A DNA stretch of 64,000 bases. It comes from Tyto alba. Its lineage: Eukaryota; Chordata; Aves; Strigiformes; Tytonidae. The DNA lies in NCBI RefSeq assembly GCF_018691265.1, contig NW_024881296.1:4239278-4303277 (forward strand), in the 5' to 3' direction. Positions 25,500 through 40,400 of the stretch are shown in pieces. Made by a program: the position numbers and the translations under genes. Each line of letters begins with the position of its first letter. Position 1 is the stretch's first letter. The notes under the pieces are model-generated. The model worked only from the letters and a program-made list of their open reading frames with translations, was not told where the DNA came from and did no database searches.

Positions 25500-28400
25500 G
25501 TTCAAAACAGCCAGGTCTTGCACTGAGGTAGAGCTGGTAACAGAGTAACCAGTTGTTTGTATACCAGGATTTAAAGGAGGCAGTGTGAAATAACTTTTGC
25601 ACAGTACCTGCTTCTTTTGTTTAATTTCACCTGCTCATTCCCAGTACGTACCTAGTTAGTTAGTGAGTTAATTTCATGCAGATTAAATATGAACACTCAG
25701 GTGCACACGCTTACAGACACACATGTATTGTGGTTCAAAAAGTTATTCTCTTGTTACACACAACATTAATTTGAATAATTTATTTTTTCAAAACAAGTTC
25801 TCCTCCTTTCCCTTCCCCAAAAAGTAGAATTTCAAAGGAATGCATTAGTTGAAGAACAGATTCACAAAAGACTGCAAATCTCTATCCATTTGCTTTTTCC
25901 TATGGAGAGTAAAACCAGAGGGTAATGTCTGGAGAATGTTAGGCTCTACAAAGGATTAGAGATTCAAATTACATTTTAAAAAGATTCTTTGCAATGTTTC
26001 TTGACTGGAAATCACAGTGAGAGCGCAACTAGTTTGGTTTATTCAGTGTGGAGGATGGATATAAACTAAGATCATATTGCTTCCTTTATGCTACTCTTGC
26101 AACATAGTGTGTGTGTTTGAAATTTAACTATGTTGCTTTTCAAGGTTTTTTTATTACTATGGAACTAAATGATATGATGAAGTGTGAACTAGATAAAAAA
26201 GATTAAAACTAGAAATAGAGAATAATGTATCAAATGCAGTATAAGAGCCACATTCTGAAATTTTAGGTTTTTTTAACACCTGAGTTGGCAAATGCTAATC
26301 ATTTTTGAAGGCTTATTTGGTGCCCATTGAGTTTACTCAGATGTGTTAACTTCTGCTAAATGTAGCTTGGTAGTGACATTTGTGATGACTCTTGATTTGA
26401 TGGTGATAAATATAGTAAGGGGGTGGATGATAAGTATTGTAAGGAAAAAAAATATTTAGGCTTTATATATTTATTGTAGGAAAGAGAACAAGAAATTAAA
26501 ACACAGAGTCATGGTTTAAAAGTACATAAACAGCTGACATGCTTTCTTCTTTTGAAAGTATGTTCATGTACTGAAAAGTAACCTTATAGACCATAAACTT
26601 ATGTTTTCAACATAAGTTTTCTTTCATGTATTTAAACTTTGCTAAAATGATCTTGCATACGATTCTCTTCATATGCTGCTACCTAAGATGGAGCACATTG
26701 ACAGTGTCTCCTGTACTAATTAGTGCCATAGATGTCACTTGCTGCTTTAAGTCTGCAATAAGAAGCACGATGGACTTCTCGCAATTTTGTCGAAGATGCT
26801 TTTCCAGTTTGCTTTCCTACCTCTGAAGCTTTCTGGTGGGAACAGTGCTATGCTCTATTGTTAAACAAATCTGGAACAGACTGGGACAATCCAATTCATT
26901 CTGACTTAATGCTGTCATTTGCCAGTAGAGCTGCACGCGGGGCTTATGGTTTCTTCCTGCTGTTAAAAGACTTGCAGAATAGAGCCGCAGAATAAGTGCG
27001 TATTTTACAATGCACATTGAAAAACAAATGGCAAGAGACATCGTAAAGATCATGGGGCTTGTCCTTTATCAGTTACTTGAAATGACTTCAGTTATTCATC
27101 TTTGCCATCTGTTTGGAGTCACTTTGAGTTTTAAGATATTAGAAAGAATCTTGACTCTGAACACTCAGTATTCCTGAGAGCAAAAGAAGCTTGGAATAAC
27201 CAAAGACACCCAGTGGGTACAACTAGCATGAGTAATGGCTGACAAAACACATCATGTTTAAATGCAAGTGTCCTCATTTTTGTTGTCCTAAAGGGAATTA
27301 GTTCTGGAGCTGAGCTGTCCAAAACTGCATAGTCATCCATTAGACATTCAATTAGTTCAATCTTTTTTTCAAAGTTATTTCAGTTTTGAAACTTCAAATA
27401 TCTAGAATTGTACCAAAGAATGTTTTCTTTCAAGTGTGGTATTTCATCCAAGCATTACTTGCATCTGTTTTAATTGCTGACCTTGCTCTCTGGGGTCTGC
27501 ATTTTCCTGGAGCTAGTATTCACTCAGTGAATCTATACAGACAGATATGTGGAATCTTCAGCATCCTCTCAGGAAGGTGGTTGAAATATTTTCTTTATCT
27601 GGATAATGCTGATGGGAGGGTGATGATTCTTCAGTCAGTTCTTCTGAGTTGAATTAATCAATTTATGTGTGTGTTTCTGTATTAGTTAAAAATAGCTGAG
27701 AATTTCTTTATAGTACTTCCTCATCTTACAAGCTGATGTTAGGCATCCCAACTCAAAGAACTTATGGCAGAAGTTTTGAAAACATGGAAGAAAATCAGGT
27801 ATACATCTTTTTTGCTAAGTCATTGGAATTCCTTTGTGTCTTCATGAATATTCCATCTAAATTGTAAGAGGAGCATCTCTAATAATTTTAGCTTTTCAGT
27901 AGTGACATGCAGTTCTTCTGCTTGCCTTCTACCTCAAGGAGAGTTTTCAGGTGAGAGATGGTATTAAATAATAAGAAATTGAATGCTCTTAATTCAAATT
28001 GGAATGGATATAGTTTTAAAGTAAGTGTAGAGATCTTTTACTGCTTACTATAGAACTAGTGAAAATTAATGTTGTAGGAAGTCCTCTGAATCTGTTGTCT
28101 CCATCGTTATATGAATGCTTTCTTCATACACATAAACATTTGAAGAAAATGCAATCTCTGAAATAATTGTTGTAGCTGTGAGAACATTTGTGGGTTTTGG
28201 TACATTCTAGAGACCATCAAGATGAGCTAGAAGTTTACTGAGGTAGCACTGCACAAACACAATGAAACATCAATTACAGTAGGCATCTGTGTGTGGAAAC
28301 AAAGCTTGTCCATTATTTTCTCTCTGTCATTCTCTAGTTAGTGCTCTCCACCATGATGATAGGAGGGGTTAGAAACAGAACCATGTGTTCTTATACAAAT

Positions 28401-31400
28401 GTAACACAAGTGGCTAAAAATATTTAAAACCTCTTTGGGGTTGTTATCACTTGCATTACACAGCAATTTTACACAAGAGAGCAACAAATTTGACTTACTT
28501 TATCTTTTAATACTTATCATCTAGCTGTTTTCAAAGCCTGATCGTCTTTGAAATGAACACATGGTGGCAATGTTTGGTAATTCAAAATAGCGTTGCATCC
28601 TGACATTTACTTTCTTATCTCTCTTCTTAGACTGTGTATAAAGAAATTGAGTTTTCTTCTGACTTCCTCAGCTTTGTTATATGTCCCTTTAATTGTGGCT
28701 GCTGCTTCTGATGAAACTTTTCTCTCTTCGATTTCTCCAAAAGTGATATGAAACAAATGAACACTCTGAAAAAATGTTTTGCAAACAGCATTCTAATAAT
28801 TAGACAGAGATTAATCACTTTTACCACATTACTTGCTGAGGAGTTTTCAAATTTTCCAGAAATTCATCAAATCCCCCTCCTCAGGTAGTTTAAGAGAAGG
28901 AGTTTTTTGAACTTAATAGTTCGTTTTAACAAATTGTTGCTTATGACAAAACCTAAGAATGTATCGACATTCCTAAAAAATCCAGATTGTCCTTTGTTAA
29001 TTGCTGTGATATCATGAAGGATCTTATCTCAAAAGCAAAACATATCTTTTGAACAAAATTAATGATTGTCAAGGAATGTGTTTATTGAGAAAATTGCTCT
29101 GAGGTCTCAGCCTTATTGCTGTGGTAATTATTTTTCAGTCTGTTAAAACTGAAATGTGCTATTCATATGCCATCCTGTGAAGAAGATATAGATGAGCACT
29201 GCTTGTTGGGTGGCCTTTGAAAACCTTGTCCACAGTAGCACTTCCAAATCATGCAGAGTGGTTGCAGTTAAAAAAGATTTTAATTCATATGAAGTAATTT
29301 TTGTACACTGTGAAATCTTGTGTAGAAATGTTGGAACATCCCCAGCAGAGCTTGTTTTTGCCTCATACTACATTAGTTCATCTGCTCCATGTATGGTATA
29401 TCACCTTTTTTTCATAAACTGGTCTGCAGATGCAGAGCAGATTCCTGGCTAGCATAAGCTATTCCTGTCCCATCTACTTCAGTGCAGATCTTTTACTCTA
29501 CTAAGGATTTGCCCCATGCTGTTTGAGTTTCCCTTGAAATGGATTGGTTCCTATCTGTACTGCTTTTTCAGGTTTATGTATTTTCAGAGGACTGGAAGAG
29601 AGCACTATGTATTTCGAATAAAATTGCTGTGTAGCAAAGCCTAATTAATTTAGTGGCTTACTTCACAGGGGAGTTGGGATCATGTGTGGGACTTCACAGC
29701 TATATACCAAATTCTTAATTCTTTAATATTTTTATGTTTCAGAAAGAACTTCATCTAGAGTAGAAATCTGTTTTCTTTTTGAGGCTTTTTCAGAGACAAT
29801 GCTGTAGGTTAGATCACCTGATTTTTGCTTTTTAAAAATTTTCAAGGATAAAAGCAGATCTTTTATTTAAGAAGTCTTTTAAGCCATATAGATTGTTCAG
29901 ATAGAAATTGACTGAAAGGAAAATGCCTGTTGTTTGCCTTCCCTGGGCCCCAGGCAATAGGATGTAAATATGCGTAGTGAATACCATGTGAGATCAAACT
30001 GGCATTTTTTCTGAAGGTGAGAATCCAAGACAATATATACAATTAAAGCCAACAGCCTTGCCTACCAAAAGGAGTCCATGCCTTCTGGCATTCTTCACTG
30101 AATACCTCCTCTGTTCCTCTCCCATGTATATGCATCTCACAGTTTTCTACAAAAAAAAAAATATGCATAGTAGAACCAGCCAGCACCAGTTTTTTTCCAT
30201 GTTTTCTTTTCTCTGTAAGGGATTAGTTGTAGTAACAGATTTCATGTGCCAGAAAGTGGGTGAACATTAACTATTTTGTCAGGCACTGATCCTTCCCACA
30301 GCCCTGCAAAATTTGAAATGCAGGAATGGTTATTCATTAACATTTCTTTGTGTCTACAGGAAGTACATTTACTATGTAAACATGTTTTATATAGAACATA
30401 CAGCTGTTTTGAACGAGCACTCAATGAAACATAAGAGTACAGTGCCTACACTGCCACTTCAGAAACTCTGAGATACCACAGCATTGTTTTGAAAGAGTCA
30501 ACACACAAAGACTTTGCCTGGAAAAATAAATGGTGCAAGTTTCTTTTAAAAAAAAATGTATTTCCTTTAATTTGTTTGATTGTTTTGTATCTGAAATGCC
30601 TGGACACTGAACTATTGACATGCAGTCAATATTTAGAAGTGGGGTGGATAGGGGTGTGTTTCTAAAGTTCCTTATGCTGATTTTAGTAGAGATCCCACTA
30701 CAGAATGAAAATTCAAGTGCCATCAGCTAGTCCACTTTTAATAGACTGTGGAGTATATTGACACTAGAAAAAAAACTTACTGCATGGAGAAAATGTGCTT
30801 AAAATAGCTAGAAGAATCAGGGGCCTCTTGTCCTGAGAATGTCAGTCTCAAATCTGGGAGGAGCTTTACTAGTAATGCTACTTCCTTCTGTAATAGGTGG
30901 AACTGTGTCTGCTACACCTCTCTGCAAGCAACTCCACTAGCTAAACTCCACCCTAAGTGCATTTTGTGGAGTGGAATGTTTTCTGAAAAAGTGAGGAATG
31001 TTTCTGTTTCCCAGAAACAGTAGTCAGGGTGTTTTGGCTGGGCTGCTGCCTCTAGGTGGCTGGAGCTGTTTTGCCCCTTCCGAGCTGTAGTATGGTGCAT
31101 TCACCAAGGTACTTCTCAAACAGGCTGTACACCGCAGGCCCTTCCATGTAAAGTTTACCATTCCTAAGAACCACAGGACTGAGTAGCATGGGTGTGCTGT
31201 GGAGAGGGGCTATGTACAGCATACCAAGCCCTTGGAGAGTTCTCCACTGAACAACATGTTTGACATTGAGGTACCAAGTTAGCCAGCATTTGGACCGTGG
31301 GCTGGTGTGCTGTGGTTTTGTATTTGACCTTTAGCTGAGACAATCCTTGTTCAGAAAAGCCCAAGATGGGAGAAGGGGGTCTTAGTTGTCTAACCAGTGC

Positions 31401-34400
31401 ACCTTCTAGGTGTAACTTTTATTCAGTGTTAAGGAAGGGAGAATGTTTCTAATTGTTTTAATGGGAAGATAATAATACTTTTAAGCTGGCATGATAGTAC
31501 AATGATAGGCGATGACAATTAGATGAGCTCTTAAATTTTGGACCAACGGCCCGTGTGCAAAAGTGGGAGGTTAATTCTACACAGTAGGTAAAGAAAAAGT
31601 AACCAAAAAATAAAAGCTGCAGTTGACCCTTCAGGATATAATGCACTTGTGTCAACATGGACTCTGCCCAAACATTGTTCTGCTGTGGAAGCAGCTGGAT
31701 GCCCTGCCCTCTGGTTTACATAGCACCAAAGGGAAGGGGTAAGGAGAAATGATGTGAGGGTAGAGGGGGGTGGAAAAGAGGCAGGAGGGAAAATAAAGCA
31801 AACCCAGCTCACCTCTTCAACACCGTGCTCTGAACTGAAAATGTCCTGCAGCTGACCCTCTCAGCACTTATTTCTTGATAATTAGGAACCTGCATCAATG
31901 GAGAAAGAGTGCCTACCTCAAAGTCACAGGCATTGCTACAAGGAAGCAATTTTTCTGCTTCCTTTACAAATATTTTTCTTTGTGACGGAGGTGGAGGTGG
32001 GAAAAGTGGTGCAGGGGAGAGAGTAATAGCTATTTCTGTCTGGCCTGTTATATTCGAGGTCTAATTTATAGTATTCCATGTAGCATGATGGTGTCATTTT
32101 AAGGTGTATTAACACTGACGTCTGGAATATTTATTTGGTTGAAAAACGCATCTGTTACTAAATACATCTCTGGGGAGATGGCTGTGGGATGATTACAGAA
32201 CTGATGGCCATCAAATTGATAGTATTTCTCTGTCCTCCTGAGTCTTCTGCTATAAAAGTGGGACAGGGCGTTTTCTGGTTAAGAATAATGGTCTCTGTGC
32301 TATCCTCAGGGGCAGATGTGACCCAGCACCTGCGCTCTGGAGCCAGGATAGAGAGAGCTGCTACACAATTATCTTCCAGTTTGCTGTTAATTTCTATCCA
32401 GATTAATCAGTAGTTGCTCGGCATGAGGAACCACATTGTAAGCTTTAAAGGTTTACCACACACCATTGTTGTTTATTTATTTATAGTCTATTATTTATTC
32501 TAGAAATACTGGCCTGTTTAACCTGATTTGTAATCTTCCTTCCTTTTTTTTTTTTTTTTTTTTTTCTTTTTGGCTGAAGTCTCTTATGTGATTTGCATAT
32601 GTATAAAGCCAGGGGGGATAATTGGTGAGGATTTGTTTTTCTTGTTGACTATCTCTACCAGGTAATATGAGATAGTGCCCAACAGAGATTCTTAACATCC
32701 CTTACTTTAAACCAGGTTTAAACCAGGTTAATGTACTGAAGCAAGAGAGACATTACTGATCTTAGGAAAGGGACCTTTACTGAGCATTACAACAGCATTT
32801 TGTTTATTATTTGTGTTGTGGCTGTGACTGGATGTCCTAAATGAGATTAAATTATCTGATCTGAACCAGATTTCTCAGTTTCATTGTATGATGCCATCTA
32901 CAGATTAGGAGTGAGCAACCACCTCTGCAAATACATGTACTTGATTCATGGAAATTAATTGAACATGGACTGTGCTGAAACTATGCTATGGATATTTTGA
33001 TAGTTTATTTTCATTAGCATTCAAGCAAGGTGAAGTCCTGTCTGTGGGAAAGACGGGATGTGTGATGGAGGGAGCCCTGCGTCCCTGCGTCTGCAGCACG
33101 ATGATCTATAGCTGTGGCTTCTGCGGGCTCACCGCAAACAGGGTGTGAGCACGAGTGCTCTGGTCACGTACATCGGTGGGTCTGTGACGCTGGGGATTCA
33201 CTTGCCAACACCCTTGCTGAATGGCAGGGATTGCAGCTGTTAGCAATCAAGAGGAAGCTATAGTTTCCTTTTGACTTTTACAAACTGGCCTAATAAAAGT
33301 TCTATTTATTCAGGTGTTTTTATACAAATTTTCCAAAGATCCAGAGTTGACCTTTGTATACGTAGTTTCCCCTCCAATTAGTGAAAAGCATTTAGAAATG
33401 TCAAGGATGGGATTAGAAGAGGCCTCCTAGGTGCTGTATGCTGCTGTTACAGCCAACCAGGTTGCACACTATCTTTTTCAGCTGTATCAGATAACAGAAA
33501 TAATTTGCGTCTCTTACTCTTCTGTTTGCTGTACTGCTGTATCAGAACCTTGTTCAGTTGCTTAGAAACCCTCTTCTAGAATCCAGTTTTTTTTCACGGC
33601 CCATTCATACTCATTTGTTCTCGTGCCAGTATTGTCCCTTAGTTGGGTAGCTCTTCTCTCTATCTAATGTTTACACATCACACTTCGATGTATTTGCAAT
33701 AAGGAACCTTATTCTTTCTCAGCCTTCATAATTTTAGGCTAAACAAGCCCAGATTTTTTAGTGTCCACTCATAAAATAGGTTTGTTATTTCCTGGATATA
33801 CCAAATAGCCTTTCCCTGCACCTGTTCTGGTTTCAGTTCCTCATCCATGGGACCAGTCTTGCAGAGGAAGATGCACCACCATTTAGCATAACAGCAGAAG
33901 TATCTGCTTGCCTGCCTGCCTGCACTGGCTTTACTTCATATGCTACACACTTAGGGGCACATCTACCTTTGCAACATCTCCTGCCAATGGGTCCTGGTTG
34001 TTCTATGATCATGTAATAAATAAAGGTCTTTTTCCTCTTGGTCTTCCTTACATAGGCATGCAGGGTTTGGTTTCTTGCTCTGGAACAATGCCATGCACTT
34101 ATTAGATCTCCCTTGCTCCTTCCTCACTTGAAATGTTTGTTAAAAATATTGCCGCTGATCTTACAGCTTCCCATGATGCATTTTTTTTTTTTTTCAGGCT
34201 CATCTCCTACTCAGTTCCTTTCTTAGTTTACAGCTTTTTAGAATGCAGTGGCTTCCATCTCCACAGCCTCCTTCCCACTAGTGATCCTACTTTTGCTTCC
34301 ACCTTTTACATCGCACTCCCTCGCAAGGCCTGGTGGTGAAGCCTTCATCTAGATTTCAGGTCATGCTAGAACATTTGTCATGTCTTTAATGTCAGAAGAG

Positions 34401-37400
34401 CCTCATTTTCTGTGGTTTTCATTATATTTAATACCTGATTTTTTTTTTTTTTAACCTTGTTTTGTTGCGTAAGGTCAAGTTCAGATCAGCTGGAATAATT
34501 TCAACTCTGGGAGCACACTTTCTTCATGTGGCTTCCTCAGAGCCCAATCCCAATTTCTAATATCTGTGTGATCTTTGTTTAATTTGATACACTTTTTGAG
34601 GTGATCATTCATCCACATGGGTTTGATGCCACCCTTATAGAGTTCTCCATTTGGCCAGAGGTTTGGCATTTCATGTAAACTTTGTCTTAAAGGCATTCCA
34701 GTTTCTTCTGAAACCCGGGTCAATGAGATTTTCAACCCAGCTCACTACACTAACACATCCCATTAAATTCTCAGATTTAATTAATTCCCAAACTTAATCC
34801 TCATCACTTTATCCCACAGGGCAGAAGCACAAATGAGAAGTTTGTAAAAGCCTGCACAACGTTTTCGGTGTTAGCCCGGCACCCTTCTTGCGGGTAAGTG
34901 AGTGGGTAATGCAGCTCGGCTGTGGCTGCCGTGCGAGCAGGGATGGGCAGATGCAGGGCTGGGCGCTTGCTCAAAGAGGGATGGACACCCACCCTCGGCT
35001 CCGTCATGGTCCTGCAGTGGCATGTTTGAACAAGAGACAATAACGTGCTCAGTAATGGCCCGAGTAAAGTTTTGCAAGGAGGGCAGGTGTGCCTGCTTGA
35101 AAGATAAACTCTTCCCCCATGTGACGATAAGATAAATGATCTGAATCTTGTGATTTAGTTAATGTTTCTGTCTTTAGCCTGCTGTGTACACAGCACCCTG
35201 CTGGATAAGCTGCCCAGAACTGTGTGCCTCTGTATGCACAGAGATGTAATAGTCAGCAATATCATTCTCTCACCTGTTGTCCTTAACTAAACAGATTTTA
35301 ATCATTATACATCGTTAGTATGTGTTCCTTATTGTACAGTGCAGCAGCACCTTGCATTAAAAAAAGGCCAATGCCAACATTAAATAACATCATTTCCTGT
35401 GACTGGAGGCTCTTGTTTCACTGCTGTTTCAGGCTGTCACATTTCTCTGGAGCAGTATTTAAATTATGCCTGAATTTAGGCAAATGCGTTTTGTTCAGTT
35501 GCCTTGGAATTAGAGTTAATCCATCTTTCTCACCAAGGGAAAATTCCTCCAGAGGCATCTTACTCTTGTTTCACTGCTTATTGATTATCACTCCCAGTTT
35601 GCACGTTACTGGCTGCGGCGTTCCAGCTGCATTTGAATGAGCAAAAGAAAAACCAGCTGGTGCTCGGTTGTTCTGATTTTTATATCAGCATTTTGGTTAC
35701 AAAGACATTTATCTAATCTTATTAGCTGGCTTTACCAAGAGGATTTCCTCGCAGAGTTAACTGGGAGAAAACAAATAGGCAGCAAGGGGAGGGGGGTGGG
35801 GGATATGTTCTGTTACTCTGTACAGAAGCACATTCTTACCTACTGGGAGAAAAAATAAATCAGGTTTGCCATTGACTCAAATGCTGGCATGTTCTGACTA
35901 AGGGAAAGATCCTGAATCTCTCTTATGTGAATGGCCTGTATGGAGGCAAGGCAATGGGCATTTTCCTTCCATGAAGGTACAGAGAAAAGGCCAGAAGGTA
36001 CAACCTGCTGCAGAGGGAAAGGCGGGCAGTGGGCCCATGCCTGCACTCAGGGAAACGTGGGCTGGGGGCTGCAGCCATGTGCCTGGCACCTCCCCTGCTC
36101 CCTTTCTAGAGAGCTCACATGTTATGTGTGGGGCTTTTTGCATGTGACTAAGAGCCACATGTACAGTGAGAGTGCAAAAATGAAACCAGTTTGGGGAAAT
36201 TAGTTCAAATGGTGACTTTACATTTGGGATTGCCAAGGTTGAGGCTTGCAAGCATGTAGCCTGAGGTCCAATTTCCCTATGAGACAGTGCACAGGTCATG
36301 GTAATAAGTATTAATAAATTCAGAGTCTTATTTAATATAAAATAAAATATAGTAACATGAATGTACAAGCATACATATTCTGTTAGAGGGTTCCTTAAAA
36401 GTAGTTGCTGCTAGAACAGGATTTCTACTGCAAACAAAGAATCATATCCTTCGTTGGTCCTTTGTTAATTTAGAGACTGTCAACTTCATCACACAGGGCC
36501 TGCACATCCAGGAATTCCTCTGACAAAGGGCATCCCAGAGTCTGGAAGATTATCCAATTACAATTTAAAGAAACGTACGGCAAGAATGACTGACTAAAGA
36601 GAGAAGTCTCTGAAAACGCTAGGAAAAGAGAAAGAAAGAGCATGTGAGTGAGAGAGAGCTCCACTTTCTCATGAATAAAGTGAGGAGAATGATACCTGTC
36701 CTTATGTTTTGTGATGAGTGTAGACAAGGTCCCAGCTGTTGGGTATGGACTTGCTTGCTTTCTTTCCTTTCTTCTTCTCTTCTCCTTCTTTCTCCCTCTT
36801 TTGTTGTATACAGACCCCATATTTACATGAAAAACTTACATTGATTCTTAAGGGATCTTTTTAGATTTACATGTGTTAGCAATTAAAAACTCTGTTTGGG
36901 GTAGCACTGGCAGAGAATAAAGTATGTCTCAGGCCTTGGCTGAGTCAGGGGAGTGGTAGATGGCTGCTTCTCCTGGAAACAAAAGGGAAGTTCCAGGGAG
37001 CCATTGCCTTGGAAATCCCACTCAGAGCAAGATCATCAATAGCTACTGGTTCCTCCTAGCTCTTTCCAGGTGCTGGGAATTGTCCACAGAGGAGACAGCA
37101 TTATCATGTCTGGAGGGAGAGTTGCATGATGATGCATTCCCATCCCATGTCCATCACAGGTATTGCCATCCCTGGGCAGGCACAAAAGTATGCCTAACTG
37201 ATTCAGAAGCGTTTGAGAATGACAGCAGACCAAGCCCATTCACTCTTCCTCACTGCTAACAGCGCCTGCTTGACTCACCCTTCGGCATGGTTGGGCAAAA
37301 CTGACTGCAGCTTCCAACCTGCTCCAGCCACCCTCTGCTTCAGCCAGCATGGCCGTGAGGCAGTAGATTGCCCAGGCTCTGAGTTACGCTCTGCAGCCTC

Positions 37401-40400
37401 TCCAGGGGCCGAAGGACGGCACGCTGGAGTGTGCCCACCTCCTTCCAGCCTGCAGAGCCGTCCAGCCCTGTCAGTCACTGGGAGCTTGCTCCACCTCGTG
37501 CTCAGGTGTTTTTATAAAATGACATAAAGGGAGGAGAATTCCTGAGGACTAATGGAAACAGCACTCCTAATACTGAGCGTGCATCTGTTAAAATGACATC
37601 AGTAAAAGAGCAAAATAGAGGACATAGTGCAGCTATAATGATGAAAAGCTACATGGTTTTTTTCCAACAAATGTTCTCCCATAGCACCTACTTTTCTGTA
37701 GGCTCAGCACCTGCCTTCATGGGAGGCTATTGCAAAATAAGTGAGTGTGTGTGAGGGTGTGAATTTAAAACAATGCTCTGAATCAGCTCCTTAAACAGAT
37801 GCCTTTATTTGTCACAAAGAACGTCTTTTGATCATTCCACTTAACCCACCTCCAGAACTGGCTAAATGTAAGCAGCACTCAGTAGAAAAAGAGTGTGTCC
37901 AAGCTGGATGTTAATACTGCTCTGTAGCCACTCTGGACTATTTCTCTATTGCAGCCATGTTCTGCGATGAGAATAGCTTCTTGGTTCTCCAAGTCTTGTA
38001 TTGTGCACCCAAAGTGGAAGATCTATTTATTGTGTGAACAGATTTGTTTCCTTCTCCATTCTAATTTAAAACATATTCAGTGAAGCAGGGGCCCTTTGAA
38101 AGTTTGGATGTGTAGCACAGTGATGGCTTTTGATTTTAAGATCTGAGTCTTTGTTTCTCAAGTCGCCATGGCCCAAACGCAGGCTATCAAAAAGACCTTA
38201 ACTTTAGAGGATAAATAATGCAGCCGGCGGTCTTCTTTCTCCTGGTAAAACTGAGTTGCCTGTGCTAACAATAAAGCTTGCATGTCCAGTAAGTGAAGCT
38301 TTGTTGGGGCACCCTCTGAGGATATGGTAAAGGCCATGCCAAACTTTTCCTTCACCACTGGGTAAGAAGCAGTTTCCCATCTGTGAGAAATTTTTGTGTG
38401 AGATTTAGTATCAGTCCAAAGTAAGCCAAAATTGCCTCTAACCAGAATTCTGCCATAATGGGATCTCACAGCCCAGCGGCTCCGGGATCTCAGGAAGGGG
38501 TTCTGCCTTTGCTCTGTGAGCTGCAGACTACTGTGTGCGTGCTACTGCACAGCCAGACCTTTACAAAGCTGCATCCTTACGGGTACTCTGGGGCCGCAGA
38601 CGGACCCCATATGAGCCCACAGAGGCACAGAAAGGCTTTGCGCCAGACTAACATAGTGTTACAGACTACTTAGCAGAACATGGGAGATACAAATCTGAAG
38701 AAATAACAACTACATTTATATACCTTTGTTTTATTTTTATTTCTCATCCTTCTGAAGAGTTGGAAAGGGTTTCTAAAGTGTTCAACTTCTTTTTCTAGTG
38801 ATAGTTTTCCTTCAGAATCATACCTAGGTAAACTTGTTCTCTCTGTCCTTAGAGGGTTACCTGATTCAGCTGAAATTACTGCAAGAAAGTGTGTCTTTAT
38901 TTCCTCTTTTTCATCTGAAGCTTATTATTTAATCACTGTCAAAACAGTTTTGCATCCTTCTCCTTAACAACAGTAGGATTGTTTGCTTTACTGTTATTAA
39001 TTTGCCTCTGTATAGTTGTACCCTGTTGAACTATTTGATTGACTAAACAACCTCTAAATATTTCCACTGTTGGATCAGTGCACAGTTATTAAGTGACTGA
39101 CACTCCAGCAGAGAAATGTATTGGTTTCCACAGTAAAAGCGGAATTTCAGTACATCACGATATTTTATGGCTTAAGAGGACCATCTGAACTGCCTAACTT
39201 CTACCATAATTCTTAATTGCACATAGATAAATAGAAGAGTGTTATCTTGTACAACCTCCAATGTTAAAACTAATTTTTCCCCACTGATAAAAATAGATAT
39301 AATTACACATAACACGTATAAAAGTCACACCCACTTACTTAAATTGAAGCTCATGATAAAGATTTCCCATTTCAAATTGCACTTTGAGAACTATCAGTTA
39401 ATTTTTAATAAATTTAAGAGTTTTTGTCTTGTAGTGTCCTACTTTCTTAATTAAAATGCCATATGCTACCAGGTGAAATGCTTTGTGGAAGAAATCTAAA
39501 TCTCCTGTGTCATTATTTTGCCCTTATTAATCAAATGTGTGATCCAACAGCTGTTGAGCAGCCTCTGTACAATACTTTTTCTACCTTTCATGATGGAAAA
39601 GTACCCTCCTTCAGGCCTGAAATAACTACAGTTGTCAGAATTTAGGAGGAGTCTTCTAGGTTTGTACATAAGACCTATTTCTGTTCTGACTTTTTGTGCA
39701 TGTTAAATCAATTTTGTGAAAGTGTCCAACCAAGATGGGTGCCATCCATTTGTAGAGAATTCATTCAAAGTTTACCAGTCACTTGGGAAGCAGCCACAAG
39801 ATGACTCAACTATCAACATTTGGTAGGGATCTGTTTGCATAGTATTTTGGAGGAAGCACAAGGCCATGACTCTTTCTTTTCTTCCCATGAAATTTCATAC
39901 AAAATGATGACTTGGTACAGATGAATGCTTATGAACACCTCCACAGCTGGGATGTGAGTGGCTGATTTAATGAATTGTTTTAATTAGTTCAGGTTCTGTG
40001 GACTTCACTGCACATCTGGACCACATGTTTCATCTCATCTAGCAAAGAAGTAATGCCAGAACTCAGGTCCAACTTCACTTCTATGGAAATCTACCTTCAG
40101 TTCCAACTTAAATACTAAGTGTTGACTGCCTTCTGAAGTTGGCTACTTCTCTGAGTTTCTCTCTAGGTTGTGGATATTTATGGTGTCTTTCCTTTTCCTG
40201 AATACCTGTGTCTTAGAGACACTCAAAGCCACTGTAGTTTTCCAGGTGTGAACTCCCCCTCTTTTTCTTCCTCTTGTTCCCCGTTCCCAACCCTCCTGAC
40301 AAGCAGATAGCCCGGGAGCATTTGCTGTGGTCTCCACCGGTGGGGGCTGAAGGATGAGCTGGCTCCCACCCCACAGCAGCATCATCCTCCCCTGGGACTG

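Noticed and set aside
32248..32262. TATAAAAG resembling a TATA box
   Set aside because: No start-site context or downstream exon; such matches are common in AT-rich DNA.
34481..34735. 84-codon minus-strand frame with protein-like composition
   Set aside because: No family recognised, no flanking exon found, and the length is compatible with chance.
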